Assembly: GCF_001908095.1 (NCBI RefSeq) | Contig: NZ_MKGR01000006.1 | Location: 62,001 to 126,000, forward strand | Origin: Xenorhabdus thuongxuanensis | GTDB taxonomy: Bacteria > Pseudomonadota > Gammaproteobacteria > Enterobacterales > Enterobacteriaceae | Reading direction: 5' to 3' | Length of the DNA stretch: 64,000 nt | Shown: in pieces, positions 36,642 through 46,867 of the stretch | Layout of the letters: each line of letters starts with the position of its first letter | Numbering within the stretch: position 1 is the stretch's first letter | Position numbers and translations under genes: made by a program | The notes under the pieces: generated by a model | The model's database searches: none | The model's input: the letters and a program-made list of their open reading frames with translations, nothing else | Told to the model about the DNA's origin: nothing

Positions 36642-37958
36642 TTAATTAAGATAAAGCGTTAGAGCCATGCCCGGTTTTATCTCTTTGCTTTTGATGTTTT
36701 TATTCCAATTGATCAAATCATTAATATTTATACCATGACGTTTAGCAATGCTAAAAAATGAATCACCTTTGCGTACATGATAGGTGACTGAGCTATTATC
36801 ATCGATTTTCAGCACTTGACCAATCTTGAGCTGATCAGCCATTTTTAAGCTGTTCAGTCTTTGCAACTCTCGGTGAGTCGTGTTGAAGCGCTTCGCAATT
36901 GCTGACAATGTATCTCCGGCACGAACTGTATAATGGCTTTTTTGCTTGTGTTCAACCGTCAGGCGGATACTTTTCAAGATGTTTTTATCTGTCAAGGATG
37001 CCTTAAATTGGTTGACGTTCTTTCTTGGCAGCATGATGTAATGCGGTCCATGAGGAGATGTCATGCCTTTTTTATAGCCTGGGTTATATGCCCTGATTGA
37101 TGTCAACGATAGCCCAGATAATTCAGCCGCTTGTGACAGCATGATTTGTTGCCCTATTTCAACCTTCGTCAGTGCGTATTGGTTGTTAGGTTTAGGGAGC
37201 TTGAAACTAAATTTCTCGTTATGGCGAATGATATTACTCAGTGCCAATATCTTGGGAACATAGTGCATTGTTTCCCTTGGCAGTGACAACGCCCAGAAAT
37301 CTGTTGGTTTCCCTTGTGCTTTATTGTCTTTGATTGCACGTATAACCCTGCCTTCGCCACTGTTGTAAGCGGCAATGGTCAAAAGCCAATCACCATTGAA
37401 TCGTGTGTTGAGGTATTCAAGCATATCAAGAGCGACTGTTGTTGATGCTGCAATATCACGGCGGGCATCGTACCATTTATCTTGTTTCAGACCATAATGA
37501 CGGCCTGTGCTTGGGATAATCTGCCATAATCCTGCCGCCTGAGCGTAGGAAGTAGCATGAGGGTCAAAAGCACTTTCCACTATAGGCAGCAATACCAATT
37601 CCATTGGCATATGTCGGTTATCAAGTTGCTCAACTATCCAATAAATGTATGGTTCAGCGCGCAATATCACGCTTTGGATATGGCTCTTGTGTTTCAAATA
37701 GTAACTTTGCTGTTCGCTCACCCTGCTATTATCAGGAATTTCCATCTTCAACTCATCGCGAATATGTCCCCACAAATCTTGTTGGGCTGTCGGATTCACC
37801 TTCCAGTTTGCAGGATCATCTGGTTCTGCAATACCGTTTGCTTTCTGATTCGTTGAAGACATCTTCTGTGCTTGTTGCTGGGAAGGAGCCTTTGTTTGTA
37901 GGCTCGATTGACACCCAGCAAGAAGAACAGAGCTGAACAAGATCACTTTTGTCTTCAT
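36642..37958 (-). CDS. mltD: membrane-bound lytic murein transglycosylase D
   Basis: A 438-residue lipoprotein of the peptidoglycan lytic transglycosylase family 1D. The signal ends in the lipobox LLAGC (Cys 16). The SLT domain has the catalytic glutamate in LVLLPIVESAFDPHA and YNSGEGRVIRAI. Two LysM repeats at the C-terminus (HYTVRAGDTLSAIAKRFN and YHVRKGDSFFSIAKRHG) bind peptidoglycan. It lies next to gloB as in E. coli. Confidence 0.96.
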   Translation of the reverse strand: MKTKVILFSSVLLAGCQSSLQTKAPSQQQAQKMSSTNQKANGIAEPDDPANWKVNPTAQQDLWGHIRDELKMEIPDNSRVSEQQSYYLKHKSHIQSVILRAEPYIYWIVEQLDNRHMPMELVLLPIVESAFDPHATSYAQAAGLWQIIPSTGRHYGLKQDKWYDARRDIAASTTVALDMLEYLNTRFNGDWLLTIAAYNSGEGRVIRAIKDNKAQGKPTDFWALSLPRETMHYVPKILALSNIIRHNEKFSFKLPKPNNQYALTKVEIGQQIMLSQAAELSGLSLTSIRAYNPGYKKGMTSPHGPHYIMLPRKNVNQFKASLTDKNILKSIRLTVEHKQKSHYTVRAGDTLSAIAKRFNTTHRELQRLNSLKMADQLKIGQVLKIDDNSSVTYHVRKGDSFFSIAKRHGININDLINWNKNIKSKEIKPGMALTLYLN

Positions 37959-38030
37959 ATTCTTTTCTGATGCTTGATTAAAAGGCGAGCAATGATACTG
38001 GCCTATTACGTAGAAGACAACCCAATAAAA

Positions 38031-38786
38031 TTAAAATCGATCTTTATAAGCTCTTAGTTGCTGAAAAATAGAAGAAAGTGGCATAGAGTTGGATTTGATT
38101 CCGATATTTTTTTGTAAATCAATATCATGACAATTTAAGAAAACATTGATTTTTTTCTCTGTTTGTAAATTTGTTGGGACTGTTGCTTGGTTATTTTCAC
38201 GTAATTTAAGAATTTCTTGATAATAATCGTGAATAACCTGATTGTCAGGTAATATTGCTTTTGCAAATTTCATATTTGCCGCTGTGTATTCGTGAGCACA
38301 GCAGATCAATGTATCATCGGGTAATGACGAAATTTTCCCCAGAGAGGAAAACATTTGTTCGGCTGTACCTTCAAATAGACGTCCACAACCACCAGAAAAC
38401 AGAGTATCTCCACAAAACAGATAGGGAGCCTGATAGAATGCAATGTGGCCAAGTGTATGTCCTGGCAATTCTATGACTCGGAAAGAAAAACTTCCTATCT
38501 CAACGGTATTATTTTCATGGACAATATGAGTTGTCCCTTTATTTTCTGTTTCTTCAGGGCCATATACGGGTAACTCAGGATATTGTTCGAGTAGTCCAGG
38601 AACACCACCAACGTGATCATAATGGTGGTGTGTCAGCAGAATTGCAGCGGGAATAAGTTGATTTGTTGCTAGAATATCAATGACAGGCTGTGATTCAGCG
38701 GGATCGATAATGACACAATGCTTGTTTTCATCACAAAGTAACCAAATGTAGTTATCTGAAAGGGCTGGTATCCTGATAAGCTCCAT
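38031..38786 (-). CDS. gloB: hydroxyacylglutathione hydrolase (glyoxalase II)
   Basis: A 251-residue metallo-beta-lactamase-fold enzyme that hydrolyses S-lactoylglutathione. The binuclear metal motif is LTHHHYDHVGG; further ligands are in PGHTLGH and FCGDTLFSGGCGRLFEG, and CCAHEYT follows. I start at MELIRIPALSDNY, where GAGG precedes the ATG and the length equals that of E. coli; the frame is open 20 codons earlier. Confidence 0.96.
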   Translation of the reverse strand: MELIRIPALSDNYIWLLCDENKHCVIIDPAESQPVIDILATNQLIPAAILLTHHHYDHVGGVPGLLEQYPELPVYGPEETENKGTTHIVHENNTVEIGSFSFRVIELPGHTLGHIAFYQAPYLFCGDTLFSGGCGRLFEGTAEQMFSSLGKISSLPDDTLICCAHEYTAANMKFAKAILPDNQVIHDYYQEILKLRENNQATVPTNLQTEKKINVFLNCHDIDLQKNIGIKSNSMPLSSIFQQLRAYKDRF

Positions 38787-38827
38787 TATACGCCTCATTT
38801 TTATAGTAGGTTGATAAGGAAGATGAC

Positions 38828-39544
38828 ATGCGATCAGCACGTTCAATCAAGCAAATAACCCTCCCTGCTTCTTGGGCCGAGTTACCGTGGGGAGAATATT
38901 ACCGCGTTGCCCTGGAACGTCAATTGGAACCGTGGTGGCCAAAAATCTTTGGTTTTCATTTAGTGAAAATCGGTAATTTAAGCGCCGAGATTGATACTCG
39001 TTCCTGTTTGGTCAGCCATCAAGTCAATATAGGATTACAAGGGAAAAATATGGATGTCATCACTGATCCCAATTACCTCCCTTTTGCAACTAAATCTGTT
39101 GATGCCTGTTTGTTGGCACATATGTTGACTTATAGTATTGATCCACATTGGCTTTTGAGAGAGGTCGATAGGATAATGATAGACGATGGTTGGTTGGTTA
39201 TCAGTGGTTTTAACCCAATGAGTATATTAGGTTTCAGGAAAATGATTGCCCCGATATATCGTCGGCAATCTTGCAGAGCCCAAATGTTTTCAATGCTGCG
39301 CCAATCGGATTGGCTGCGTCTTCTTAATTATGAAGTTATTCATCATGCTAATTTCCACGTTTTACCGTGGCATAGCGGAACGCTTCTTGATAACTCCTGT
39401 ATGTCAATATTCGGTTGTCTGAATGTAATTATTGCCCGCAAACGGACAATACCGTTGACATTAAACCCTATGCGGGCAACATTGATGAAACCAAGATTCA
39501 ATAGTGCGTTGGGGGCGGCGAAAAATATTCACCGACGCTATTAA
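38828..39544 (+). CDS. yafS: YafS-like SAM methyltransferase
   Basis: A 238-residue class I methyltransferase-like protein, divergent from gloB as in E. coli. Conserved segments are LPWGEYYRVALERQLEPWW, LPFATKSVDACLLAHML, and DDGWLVISGFNPMS. The N-terminal SAM glycine loop is poorly conserved (KIGNLSAEI). The substrate is unknown. Confidence 0.9.
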   Translation: MRSARSIKQITLPASWAELPWGEYYRVALERQLEPWWPKIFGFHLVKIGNLSAEIDTRSCLVSHQVNIGLQGKNMDVITDPNYLPFATKSVDACLLAHMLTYSIDPHWLLREVDRIMIDDGWLVISGFNPMSILGFRKMIAPIYRRQSCRAQMFSMLRQSDWLRLLNYEVIHHANFHVLPWHSGTLLDNSCMSIFGCLNVIIARKRTIPLTLNPMRATLMKPRFNSALGAAKNIHRRY

Positions 39545-39552
39545 TTGACGGG

Positions 39553-40023
39553 TTAATTTTCGCTTTCGATATAGCCATCATCCGCTTGAGTCGGGTTATT
39601 AGCGGCCGTGCGAGCCAGCTCATCACATCGTTCATTTTCCTGATGTCCGGCGTGGCCTTTGACCCAGCGCCAATCAATGTCATGCAGCGAGATAGCTTTA
39701 TCGAGTCGTTGCCAGAGATCGACATTGACAACAGGAGATTTGTCAGTTTTTTTCCAGCCACGTTTTTTCCAGTTATGGATCCATTGAGTGATCCCTTGGC
39801 GTACATACTGGCTGTCCGTCGTCAAGATCACGGTACAGGGACGTTTGAGAGCTTCCAACCCTATTATGGCTGCCATTAATTCCATGCGGTTATTGGTTGT
39901 GTGAAAATAACCGCCACTCAAGGTTTTTTCTTGCTGTTGGTAGCGGAGTAAAACGCCATATCCGCCAGGACCAGGATTGCCGAGGCAAGAACCATCGGTG
40001 AAAATTTCTACCTGTTTGTTCAT
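39553..40023 (-). CDS. rnhA: ribonuclease HI
   Basis: A 156-residue RNase HI. Active-site residues are visible: Asp in [16 protein letters not shown], Glu in [10 protein letters not shown], Asp in LTTDSQYV, and the late Asp in [10 protein letters not shown]. It is divergent from dnaQ, the standard arrangement. Confidence 0.97.
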   Translation of the reverse strand: MNKQVEIFTDGSCLGNPGPGGYGVLLRYQQQEKTLSGGYFHTTNNRMELMAAIIGLEALKRPCTVILTTDSQYVRQGITQWIHNWKKRGWKKTDKSPVVNVDLWQRLDKAISLHDIDWRWVKGHAGHQENERCDELARTAANNPTQADDGYIESEN

Positions 40024-40086
40024 TTTTGGTAGACTCTTCCTATATTGTCTTTAATCAAAAATCTAAGTCTGACACAAAAAAACATT

Positions 40087-40836
40087 ATGAGCACTGCTAT
40101 TACCCGCCAAATAGTCCTCGATACCGAAACAACCGGTATGAACAAGTTAGGTGTTCACTATGAGGGACACAACATCATTGAAATTGGTGCCGTGGAGGTT
40201 ATCAACCGTCGTCTGACAGGACGCCATTTTCATATTTATATCAAACCAGAACGTTTAGTTGATCCTGAAGCGTTTGAAGTTCATGGGATTAGTGATGAAT
40301 TTTTGCAGGATAAACCAAAATTTGCGGATATTGCTGATGAATTCATTGAGTTTATCCGTGGTGCTGAGTTGATTATTCATAACGCAACGTTTGATATCGG
40401 CTTTATGGATTATGAATTCAGTAAACTGAATCGAAATATTCCACCAACCGCTGAGTTTTGTAGCATTACTGATAGTTTGGTATTGGCGAGAAAACTTTTC
40501 CCTGGTAAGCGTAATAACCTCGATGCGTTGTGTGATCGTTACCATATCGATAATTCCAAACGTACTCTTCACGGGGCATTGCTCGATGCTGAGATTCTGG
40601 CTGATGTTTATCTGGCAATGACAGGTGGCCAGACATCATTGGCTTTTTCGATGGAAGGGGAAACATCAGGCAATATCCAGGTTGCAGAAATCCAGAAAAT
40701 TACTCGCCCGCAGGCGGGACTGAAAATTGTTTATGCTTCCGATGAAGAATTAATTCAACATGAATCTCGTTTGGATTTGGTGGAAAAGAAAGGGGGAAGT
40801 TGCCTTTGGCGTTCAAAACCTGAACAGATACATTGA
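40087..40836 (+). CDS. dnaQ: DNA polymerase III epsilon subunit (proofreading exonuclease)
   Basis: A 249-residue DEDDh exonuclease. Exo I is IVLDTETTG, exo II is HNATFDIGFMD, and exo III carries HGALLDAEILADVYL. The C-terminal tail binds the alpha subunit. I start at MSTAITRQIVLD, matching E. coli; an ATG 14 codons upstream is open in frame. The gene diverges from rnhA and is followed by tRNA-Asp. Confidence 0.96.
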   Translation: MSTAITRQIVLDTETTGMNKLGVHYEGHNIIEIGAVEVINRRLTGRHFHIYIKPERLVDPEAFEVHGISDEFLQDKPKFADIADEFIEFIRGAELIIHNATFDIGFMDYEFSKLNRNIPPTAEFCSITDSLVLARKLFPGKRNNLDALCDRYHIDNSKRTLHGALLDAEILADVYLAMTGGQTSLAFSMEGETSGNIQVAEIQKITRPQAGLKIVYASDEELIQHESRLDLVEKKGGSCLWRSKPEQIH

Positions 40837-40973
40837 AAAACAGTGGTAAAATGGTGGTAAATGCATAGCTGAGGCGAAAAACTGTGCAAATGAACTGTTT
40901 TGTTATAAAAAGCGATTGACGGATTTCATCGTAGCCCGTATTATCCACCCCGTTCTTAACCAGAACGCCCTGC

Positions 40974-41050
40974 GGTGCGGTAGTTCAGTTGGTTAGAATA
41001 CCGGCCTGTCACGCCGGGGGTCGCGGGTTCGAGTCCCGTCCGCACCGCCA
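40974..41050 (+). tRNA. aspV: tRNA-Asp(GTC)
   Basis: A complete 77-base cloverleaf: acceptor GGTGCGG/CCGCACC, anticodon loop CTGTCAC giving GTC, T-loop TTCGAGT, discriminator G and encoded CCA. A tRNA-Asp also follows dnaQ in E. coli (aspV), so the symbol is by position. Confidence 0.95.
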
Positions 41051-41059
41051 GAATTTATA

Positions 41060-41096
41060 AGCCCTGAGTTTTTGACTCGGGGCTTTTAATTTTTTA
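41060..41096 (+). terminator. tRNA-Asp terminator
   Basis: AGCCCTGAGT / ACTCGGGGCT (one mismatch) with a 5-base loop is followed by TTTAATTTTTT. Confidence 0.85.
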
Positions 41097-41105
41097 CAGA
41101 ACATT

Positions 41106-41651
41106 TCAAATCAACTTATAAAAATACGTTGTTCCTGAAAATTCCCCGTTGGAATCGATAACAAAATTTGGGATTTGCCCAGCTTCAATAAAACCACATT
41201 TTCGATAAAGTGTAGAAGCTGGATCGTTAGTGCGCGTGTCCAATACCAGTAAATGACGTTGATGTTGTCTCGCCAAGTGCTCAAGTTCATTCATCAACTT
41301 TCTACCAATCCCACGCTGGCGATAGGTGGTATGTACCATCAGTTTTTCCACGTCAGCGCGGTGAAGACCATTCTTTTTCTTGCAGAGGGAAAGTTGCACT
41401 GATCCTGCGATGTTTTCACCTTCTAGCGCGACAAGTAGTAATCGATGACCTGCTGTGAGATCTGCTTCGACATTTTGCCAGTATTGTTCTGCTTCGTTCT
41501 CTTCCAAGGGAGCAATAAAGCCGATGGAGGCATTACTTTTGACACAATCATGTAGTAAATGAATAAGTCCATCGTGTTTTGTATTGGTGGAATCTAATCG
41601 TATGATAATTGGGGCTAATATTGAATCAGATAGAGGAGCAGATTTTATCAT
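41106..41651 (-). CDS. GNAT-family N-acetyltransferase
   Basis: A 181-residue GNAT enzyme. Motif A is TTYRQRGIGRKLMNELE (acetyl-CoA loop RQRGIG) and motif B is YRKCGFIEAGQIPNF. The N-terminal half is variable. The acceptor is unknown; resemblance is to small-molecule acetyltransferases of the tabtoxin-resistance or polyamine type. Confidence 0.85.
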   Translation of the reverse strand: MIKSAPLSDSILAPIIIRLDSTNTKHDGLIHLLHDCVKSNASIGFIAPLEENEAEQYWQNVEADLTAGHRLLLVALEGENIAGSVQLSLCKKKNGLHRADVEKLMVHTTYRQRGIGRKLMNELEHLARQHQRHLLVLDTRTNDPASTLYRKCGFIEAGQIPNFVIDSNGEFSGTTYFYKLI

Positions 41652-41707
41652 TTGCTATTGATTTTGGAATAAGTGGTGATTAAATACCATACAGTAAGAT
41701 CTTTGCC

Positions 41708-41866
41708 ATGTATATGAAAATAAATGCATATATCAATAATAAAAATGAAGCAGAACTGTTGAAGGAATATTATCTAAGCTATTTTTACATTATTGAACAA
41801 TACGATATTAAAACAGCTTCTTTTTCCAATAGTAGTACAGGTATTTATCGCTTTTCGAAACAATAG
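41708..41866 (+). CDS. possible small protein
   Basis: A 52-codon frame (MYMKINAYINNKNEAELL, ending GIYRFSKQ) in the long gap between the GNAT gene and tktA. The ribosome binding site is weak and no homologue is recognised. The codon content is AT-rich like the surroundings. Confidence 0.25.
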   Translation: MYMKINAYINNKNEAELLKEYYLSYFYIIEQYDIKTASFSNSSTGIYRFSKQ

Positions 41867-42266
41867 GCTGTTGAAATCGCATTGGCTGCAATTTACTCGA
41901 GCTTATCCAGCAATAAAAATATATTACAAGTGAATTTTGTTCATTACTCTAACTTAGCAGAAAAATGGAGCTTTTTGGCCTTGATTAACCTATTGGGTAT
42001 CGTGTCTAATACGTGGCTTTCTATTGCGCAAATCACGTCAGGAAATTATTTCTTATTTGCGCAAGATCACCTTTAGTTGTCAGCTTGGTCTTGACAGAGA
42101 ACCAAAACAACAAGGTAAATCAAATAATTATTGCCAAGGAGAAATTAAGATAGTTTTTCTTATCATCTGGCATTAATTATCTGGTATTAATGATTGCGGT
42201 TTGTATGCTGCGCTGCGAAAATTAGTCCTTAGTTCACTAACGCTTTTATCCGACTTGGAGTAAAGA
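41867..42266. other. tktA upstream region
   Basis: Four hundred bases before tktA, with a long dyad at 42024-42064. An open frame at 41882-42076 lacks a ribosome binding site and a recognisable product. The proximal part holds the tktA leader. Confidence 0.4.
42024..42064. repeat. inverted repeat of two TTGCGCAA palindromes
   Basis: TTGCGCAAAT and ATTTGCGCAA form a perfect 10-base inverted repeat separated by 21 bases; each arm contains the palindrome TTGCGCAA. It lies about 200 bases upstream of tktA and could be a dimeric regulator site. No regulator is assigned. Confidence 0.5.
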
Positions 42267-44261
42267 ATGACCACTCGTAAAACCCTTGCTAATGCTATCC
42301 GCTTCTTGAGCATGGACGCTGTGCAGAAAGCAAAATCAGGGCATCCTGGCGCACCAATGGGAATGGCTGACATTGCCGAAGTGCTGTGGCGTGATTATTT
42401 GAACCATAACCCTTCGAATCCTGGTTGGGTTGATCGTGACCGTTTTGTGTTATCCAATGGCCACGGCTCCATGCTGATTTACAGCCTTCTGCACCTGACG
42501 GGTTATGATGTTTCTATTGATGATTTGAAAAATTTCCGTCAACTGCACTCTAAAACGCCAGGCCATCCAGAATATGGCTATACTCCAGGCGTAGAAACCA
42601 CTACTGGCCCACTGGGACAGGGGATCGCCAATGCAGTAGGTTTTGCGATTGCAGAACGCTCGCTGTCAGCGCAGTTTAACCGTCCAGGCCATGATATCGT
42701 CGATCACTACACTTATGTGTTCATGGGCGACGGCTGTATGATGGAAGGGATCTCTCATGAAGTTTGCTCTTTGGCGGGTACACTGAAACTGGGCAAATTA
42801 ATTGCATTCTATGATGATAACGGTATTTCTATCGACGGTGAGGTAGAAGGTTGGTTCACTGATGATACCGCAGCGCGTTTTGAAGCCTATGGCTGGCATG
42901 TTATCCGTGGCGTAGATGGTCATGATTCTGACGCTATTGCGGCAGCTATCGAAGCAGCACGCAAAGAAACAAACAAACCATCCCTGTTGATGTGCAAAAC
43001 CGTCATCGGCTTTGGTTCACCAAATAAAGCAGGCAAAGAAGAATGTCATGGTGCCCCGCTGGGTGATGCTGAAATTGAAGCAACCCGTAAAGCGCTGGGT
43101 TGGGAACATCCTGCTTTTGAAATTCCTCAAGACATTTATGCTGGCTGGAACGCCCAGGAAGTTGGCAAAACCAAAGAAGCAAGCTGGGAAGAGAAATTTG
43201 CTGCATATGCGCAAGCTTATCCAGAATTGGCTGCTGAATTCAACCGCCGTACCAGCGGTGAGCTGCCAGCGAATTGGGAAGCTGAATCCAAAGCATTCAT
43301 TGAAAAACTGCAACAGAACCCAGCCTCCATTGCCAGCCGTAAGGCATCACAAAATGCACTGGAAGCATTCGGTAAAGTTCTGCCAGAATTCATGGGTGGC
43401 TCTGCTGACTTAGCACCAAGTAACCTGACCATGTGGTCTGGCTCCAAGCCACTGAACGAAGTTCAGGACGGTAACTACATTCATTACGGTGTGCGTGAAT
43501 TCGGTATGTCTGCCATCATGAACGGTATCGCATTGCATGGTGGTTTTGTGCCTTATGGCGCAACATTCCTGATGTTTGTGGAATATGCCCGTAACGCTGT
43601 ACGCATGGCGGCACTGATGAAAGTGCGTAGCATCTTCGTTTATACCCACGATTCCATCGGATTGGGTGAAGATGGCCCAACTCACCAGCCAGTCGAACAA
43701 ATTGCTAGCTTGCGCGTAACGCCAAACATGAGCACATGGCGCCCATGTGACCAGGTTGAATCTGCGGTTGCGTGGAAATATGCAATTGAGCGCAAAGATG
43801 GCCCAACTTCACTGATCTTCTCCCGTCAAAATCTGGCACAGCAGGATCGTACTGCTGAGCAATTGGCGAATATCGAGAAAGGGGCTTACATCCTGAAGGA
43901 TTGCGCAAGCCAGCCTGAATTGATCCTGATTGCAACGGGCTCCGAAGTGGAATTGGCAGTGAAAGCGGCTGATCAACTGACTGCCGAAGGTCGTCAGGTT
44001 CGCGTGGTTTCTATGCCATCTACCGATGCTTTCGATAAGCAGGATGCTGCATACCGTGAAGCGGTACTGCCAGCGGCAGTTTCTGCCCGTGTTGCCATCG
44101 AAGCGGGTATTTCTGATTATTGGTTCAAATATGTTGGTATCAATGGCGCTATCGTCGGTATGAACACTTTCGGTGAATCTGCACCTGCTGATGTTCTGTT
44201 CAAAGAGTTCGGTTTCACTGTTGAAAATGTAGTAGCCAAGGCAACAGCTTTGCTGAAATAA
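42267..44261 (+). CDS. tktA: transketolase
   Basis: A 664-residue thiamine-diphosphate enzyme of the non-oxidative pentose phosphate pathway. The N-terminus [20 protein letters not shown], the [10 protein letters not shown] substrate site, [13 protein letters not shown], the ThDP motif GDGCMMEG..N ([11 protein letters not shown]) and the C-terminal domain [11 protein letters not shown] are all present. A strong terminator follows. It stands upstream of epd-pgk-fbaA as in many enterobacteria. Confidence 0.97.
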   Translation: MTTRKTLANAIRFLSMDAVQKAKSGHPGAPMGMADIAEVLWRDYLNHNPSNPGWVDRDRFVLSNGHGSMLIYSLLHLTGYDVSIDDLKNFRQLHSKTPGHPEYGYTPGVETTTGPLGQGIANAVGFAIAERSLSAQFNRPGHDIVDHYTYVFMGDGCMMEGISHEVCSLAGTLKLGKLIAFYDDNGISIDGEVEGWFTDDTAARFEAYGWHVIRGVDGHDSDAIAAAIEAARKETNKPSLLMCKTVIGFGSPNKAGKEECHGAPLGDAEIEATRKALGWEHPAFEIPQDIYAGWNAQEVGKTKEASWEEKFAAYAQAYPELAAEFNRRTSGELPANWEAESKAFIEKLQQNPASIASRKASQNALEAFGKVLPEFMGGSADLAPSNLTMWSGSKPLNEVQDGNYIHYGVREFGMSAIMNGIALHGGFVPYGATFLMFVEYARNAVRMAALMKVRSIFVYTHDSIGLGEDGPTHQPVEQIASLRVTPNMSTWRPCDQVESAVAWKYAIERKDGPTSLIFSRQNLAQQDRTAEQLANIEKGAYILKDCASQPELILIATGSEVELAVKAADQLTAEGRQVRVVSMPSTDAFDKQDAAYREAVLPAAVSARVAIEAGISDYWFKYVGINGAIVGMNTFGESAPADVLFKEFGFTVENVVAKATALLK

Positions 44262-44280
44262 TCGCCAAATAATCCTATTA

Positions 44281-44322
44281 AGCGCATTCGCATCAATTTT
44301 AGGGCGAATGCGCTCTTTTTTT
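44281..44322 (+). terminator. tktA terminator
   Basis: A perfect 11-base stem AGCGCATTCGC / GCGAATGCGCT with a 12-base loop is followed by CTTTTTTT. Confidence 0.9.
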
Positions 44323-44549
44323 GTTCAACTTTTCCTCCATAATGTGACGAATGGCACTTGCCATCACTCTTTTTTTCTCGTAATCTGCTTTTATGGTTGC
44401 TGAACCGTTTCAGTTGAGTGCATAAATGAGATAATAAAATGTCTTGTCTGTCACAATCTGGTTAATTTTGTGATGAATTATCAGTACAAGTAGACATTGC
44501 TCAGTTATCCTAAGCGGTCGCGTGACTATAGAGAAATTCAGGGAGTAAC

Positions 44550-45569
44550 ATGACTATCAGGGTAGCGATTAATGGTTTCGGAAGAATAGGGCGTAGCGTC
44601 TTGCGTGCTCTTTACGAATCAGGGCGTCAAGCTGAAATTTCAGTGATCGCTATCAATGAGTTGGCAAATGCACAAGGCATTGCTCACTTGTTGAAATACG
44701 ATTCCAGTCATGGGCGTTTTGCATGGGATGTACGCCTGAATAATGATTTATTGCAAATAGGAGACGATAGCATCCGGCTGTTTCATCAACCGAATATCTC
44801 GGCTCTGCCGTGGAAAGAGTTGGGTATTGATATAGTTCTTGATTGCACAGGTAAGTATGGTGAACGGGCAGACGGAGAGTCTCATATCGCCAGCGGAGCC
44901 AAAAAAGTCCTATTTGCGCATCCAGGAGGAAATAATCTGGATGCAACCGTAGTATATGGTGTTAATCACCATTCATTGGTTGCCGAAGATCGCATTGTTT
45001 CTAATGCATCCTGTACAACAAACTGCATCATTCCAATCATTAAAGTGTTGGACGATGCGTTCAATATTGAGTCTGGTACAGTGACAACCATTCACGCATC
45101 GATGAATGATCAACCCGTGATTGATGCTTATCACTGTGATTTACGTCGAACCCGAGCGGCCAGTCAATCCATCATTCCTGTTGATACAAAACTGGCTGCG
45201 GGGATCACACGTATTTTCCCTAAATTTAATGATCGGTTTGAGGCGATTTCTGTTCGGGTACCCACTATCAATGTGACAGCCATTGACTTGAGCGTAACAG
45301 TTTGTTCGCCAGTGAGTGTGGAAGATGTGAACCAGCTCCTGCAAAAATCAGCAGCCAGGGAGTTTCATGGTATAGTGGATTACACAGAGCTGCCGCTGGT
45401 TTCAACGGATTTTAATCACGATCCCCACAGTGCTATTGTGGATGGCACACAAACGAGGGTCAGCGGGAAGCACCTGATTAAAACCCTTGTGTGGTGTGAT
45501 AATGAGTGGGGCTTTGCCAATCGCATGATTGATACGACACTGGCAATGGCCGCAACCGGTTTCAAATAA
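44550..45569 (+). CDS. epd: erythrose-4-phosphate dehydrogenase
   Basis: A 339-residue GAPDH-family enzyme that oxidises erythrose 4-phosphate for pyridoxal phosphate synthesis. The NAD motif is [15 protein letters not shown]; the catalytic cysteine lies in [26 protein letters not shown] is specific to the Epd branch. It is first gene of epd-pgk-fbaA, with GGAG eight bases before the ATG. Confidence 0.95.
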   Translation: MTIRVAINGFGRIGRSVLRALYESGRQAEISVIAINELANAQGIAHLLKYDSSHGRFAWDVRLNNDLLQIGDDSIRLFHQPNISALPWKELGIDIVLDCTGKYGERADGESHIASGAKKVLFAHPGGNNLDATVVYGVNHHSLVAEDRIVSNASCTTNCIIPIIKVLDDAFNIESGTVTTIHASMNDQPVIDAYHCDLRRTRAASQSIIPVDTKLAAGITRIFPKFNDRFEAISVRVPTINVTAIDLSVTVCSPVSVEDVNQLLQKSAAREFHGIVDYTELPLVSTDFNHDPHSAIVDGTQTRVSGKHLIKTLVWCDNEWGFANRMIDTTLAMAATGFK

Positions 45570-45643
45570 TCATTTGTTGTGTCACAAACGGCACACAGCA
45601 GAAGATTGAGTAATTTTATAAAGAATCAATGAGAGGATTCACC

Positions 45644-46810
45644 ATGTCTGTAATTAAGATGACTGATTTAGATCTGGCGGGTAAACGCGTATTGATCCGT
45701 GCTGATCTGAATGTGCCTGTAAAAGATGGCAAAGTGACTTCTGATGCACGTATCCGCGCGTCTTTGCCAACAATTGAGGCTGCGTTGAATCAGGGAGCCA
45801 AGGTCATGGTTACTTCTCACCTGGGACGCCCAACTGAGGGAGAATACAACGAAGAGTTCTCACTGCAACCTGTCGTTGATTATTTGAAAGAAGCACTTTC
45901 TTCTCCTGTTCGTCTGGAAAAAACCTATCTGGATGGTGTTGAAGTGTCGGAAGGTGAATTAGTGGTTCTGGAAAACGTTCGCTTCAACAAAGGTGAGAAA
46001 AAAGACGATGAAACGTTATCAAAACAGTATGCTGCACTGTGTGATGTGTATGTAATGGATGCTTTTGGTACTGCGCACCGTGCACAAGCGTCAACTCATG
46101 GCGTTGCTAAGTTTGCCCCTATTGCTTGTGCTGGTCCACTGCTATCTGGTGAACTGGAAGCTTTGGGTAAAGCACTGCACAATCCTGCCCGTCCAATGGT
46201 GGCAATTGTGGGAGGCTCTAAGGTTTCAACCAAACTGACCGTTCTTGATTCGCTGTCCAAAATTGCCGATCAACTGATTGTGGGTGGTGGAATTGCTAAT
46301 ACATTTGTTGCCGCAGAAGGACACAATGTTGGTCGTTCGCTGTACGAAGATGATTTGATCTCAGAAGCGAAAAAATTGATGGAAAGCTGTGACATCCCAG
46401 TTCCTACCGATGTTCGTGTTGCGACAGAATTCTCTGAGACTGCGGAAGCAACGCTGAAATCCACCAGCGAAATTCAAGATGAAGAGCAGATCCTTGACTT
46501 GGGTGATGCTTCTGCCGAACGTCTGGCTGAAATCCTGAAAAGCGCCAAGACCATTTTGTGGAATGGTCCTGTAGGTGTTTTTGAATTCCCTAACTTCCGT
46601 AAAGGAACCGAAATTATTGCCCGTTCAATTGCTGAGAGTGATGCTTTCTCTATCGCAGGGGGCGGTGATACTTTGGCAGCAATCGATCTGTTCGAAATTG
46701 CTGACAAGATCTCTTACATCTCTACTGGTGGTGGTGCTTTCCTTGAATTCGTTGAAGGCAAAAAACTGCCAGCCGTTGTGATGCTGGAAGAACGTGCTAA
46801 AAGTAATTAA
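45644..46810 (+). CDS. pgk: phosphoglycerate kinase
   Basis: A 388-residue glycolytic kinase, nearly identical to E. coli Pgk. Key parts are [21 protein letters not shown] with the catalytic arginine, [31 protein letters not shown] and [11 protein letters not shown] start at [10 protein letters not shown]; the five earlier in-frame codons belong to the leader. A second, very divergent PGK-like gene lies at 51629-52687. Confidence 0.97.
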   Translation: MSVIKMTDLDLAGKRVLIRADLNVPVKDGKVTSDARIRASLPTIEAALNQGAKVMVTSHLGRPTEGEYNEEFSLQPVVDYLKEALSSPVRLEKTYLDGVEVSEGELVVLENVRFNKGEKKDDETLSKQYAALCDVYVMDAFGTAHRAQASTHGVAKFAPIACAGPLLSGELEALGKALHNPARPMVAIVGGSKVSTKLTVLDSLSKIADQLIVGGGIANTFVAAEGHNVGRSLYEDDLISEAKKLMESCDIPVPTDVRVATEFSETAEATLKSTSEIQDEEQILDLGDASAERLAEILKSAKTILWNGPVGVFEFPNFRKGTEIIARSIAESDAFSIAGGGDTLAAIDLFEIADKISYISTGGGAFLEFVEGKKLPAVVMLEERAKSN

Positions 46811-46867
46811 GTTGTAATAACAGGCAGTATTGGCTGCCTGTTCAATGTCAATACAGGACCACGTAAC

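Noticed and set aside
41882..42076. 64-codon frame upstream of tktA
   Set aside because: No ribosome binding site and it runs through the inverted repeat; probably chance.
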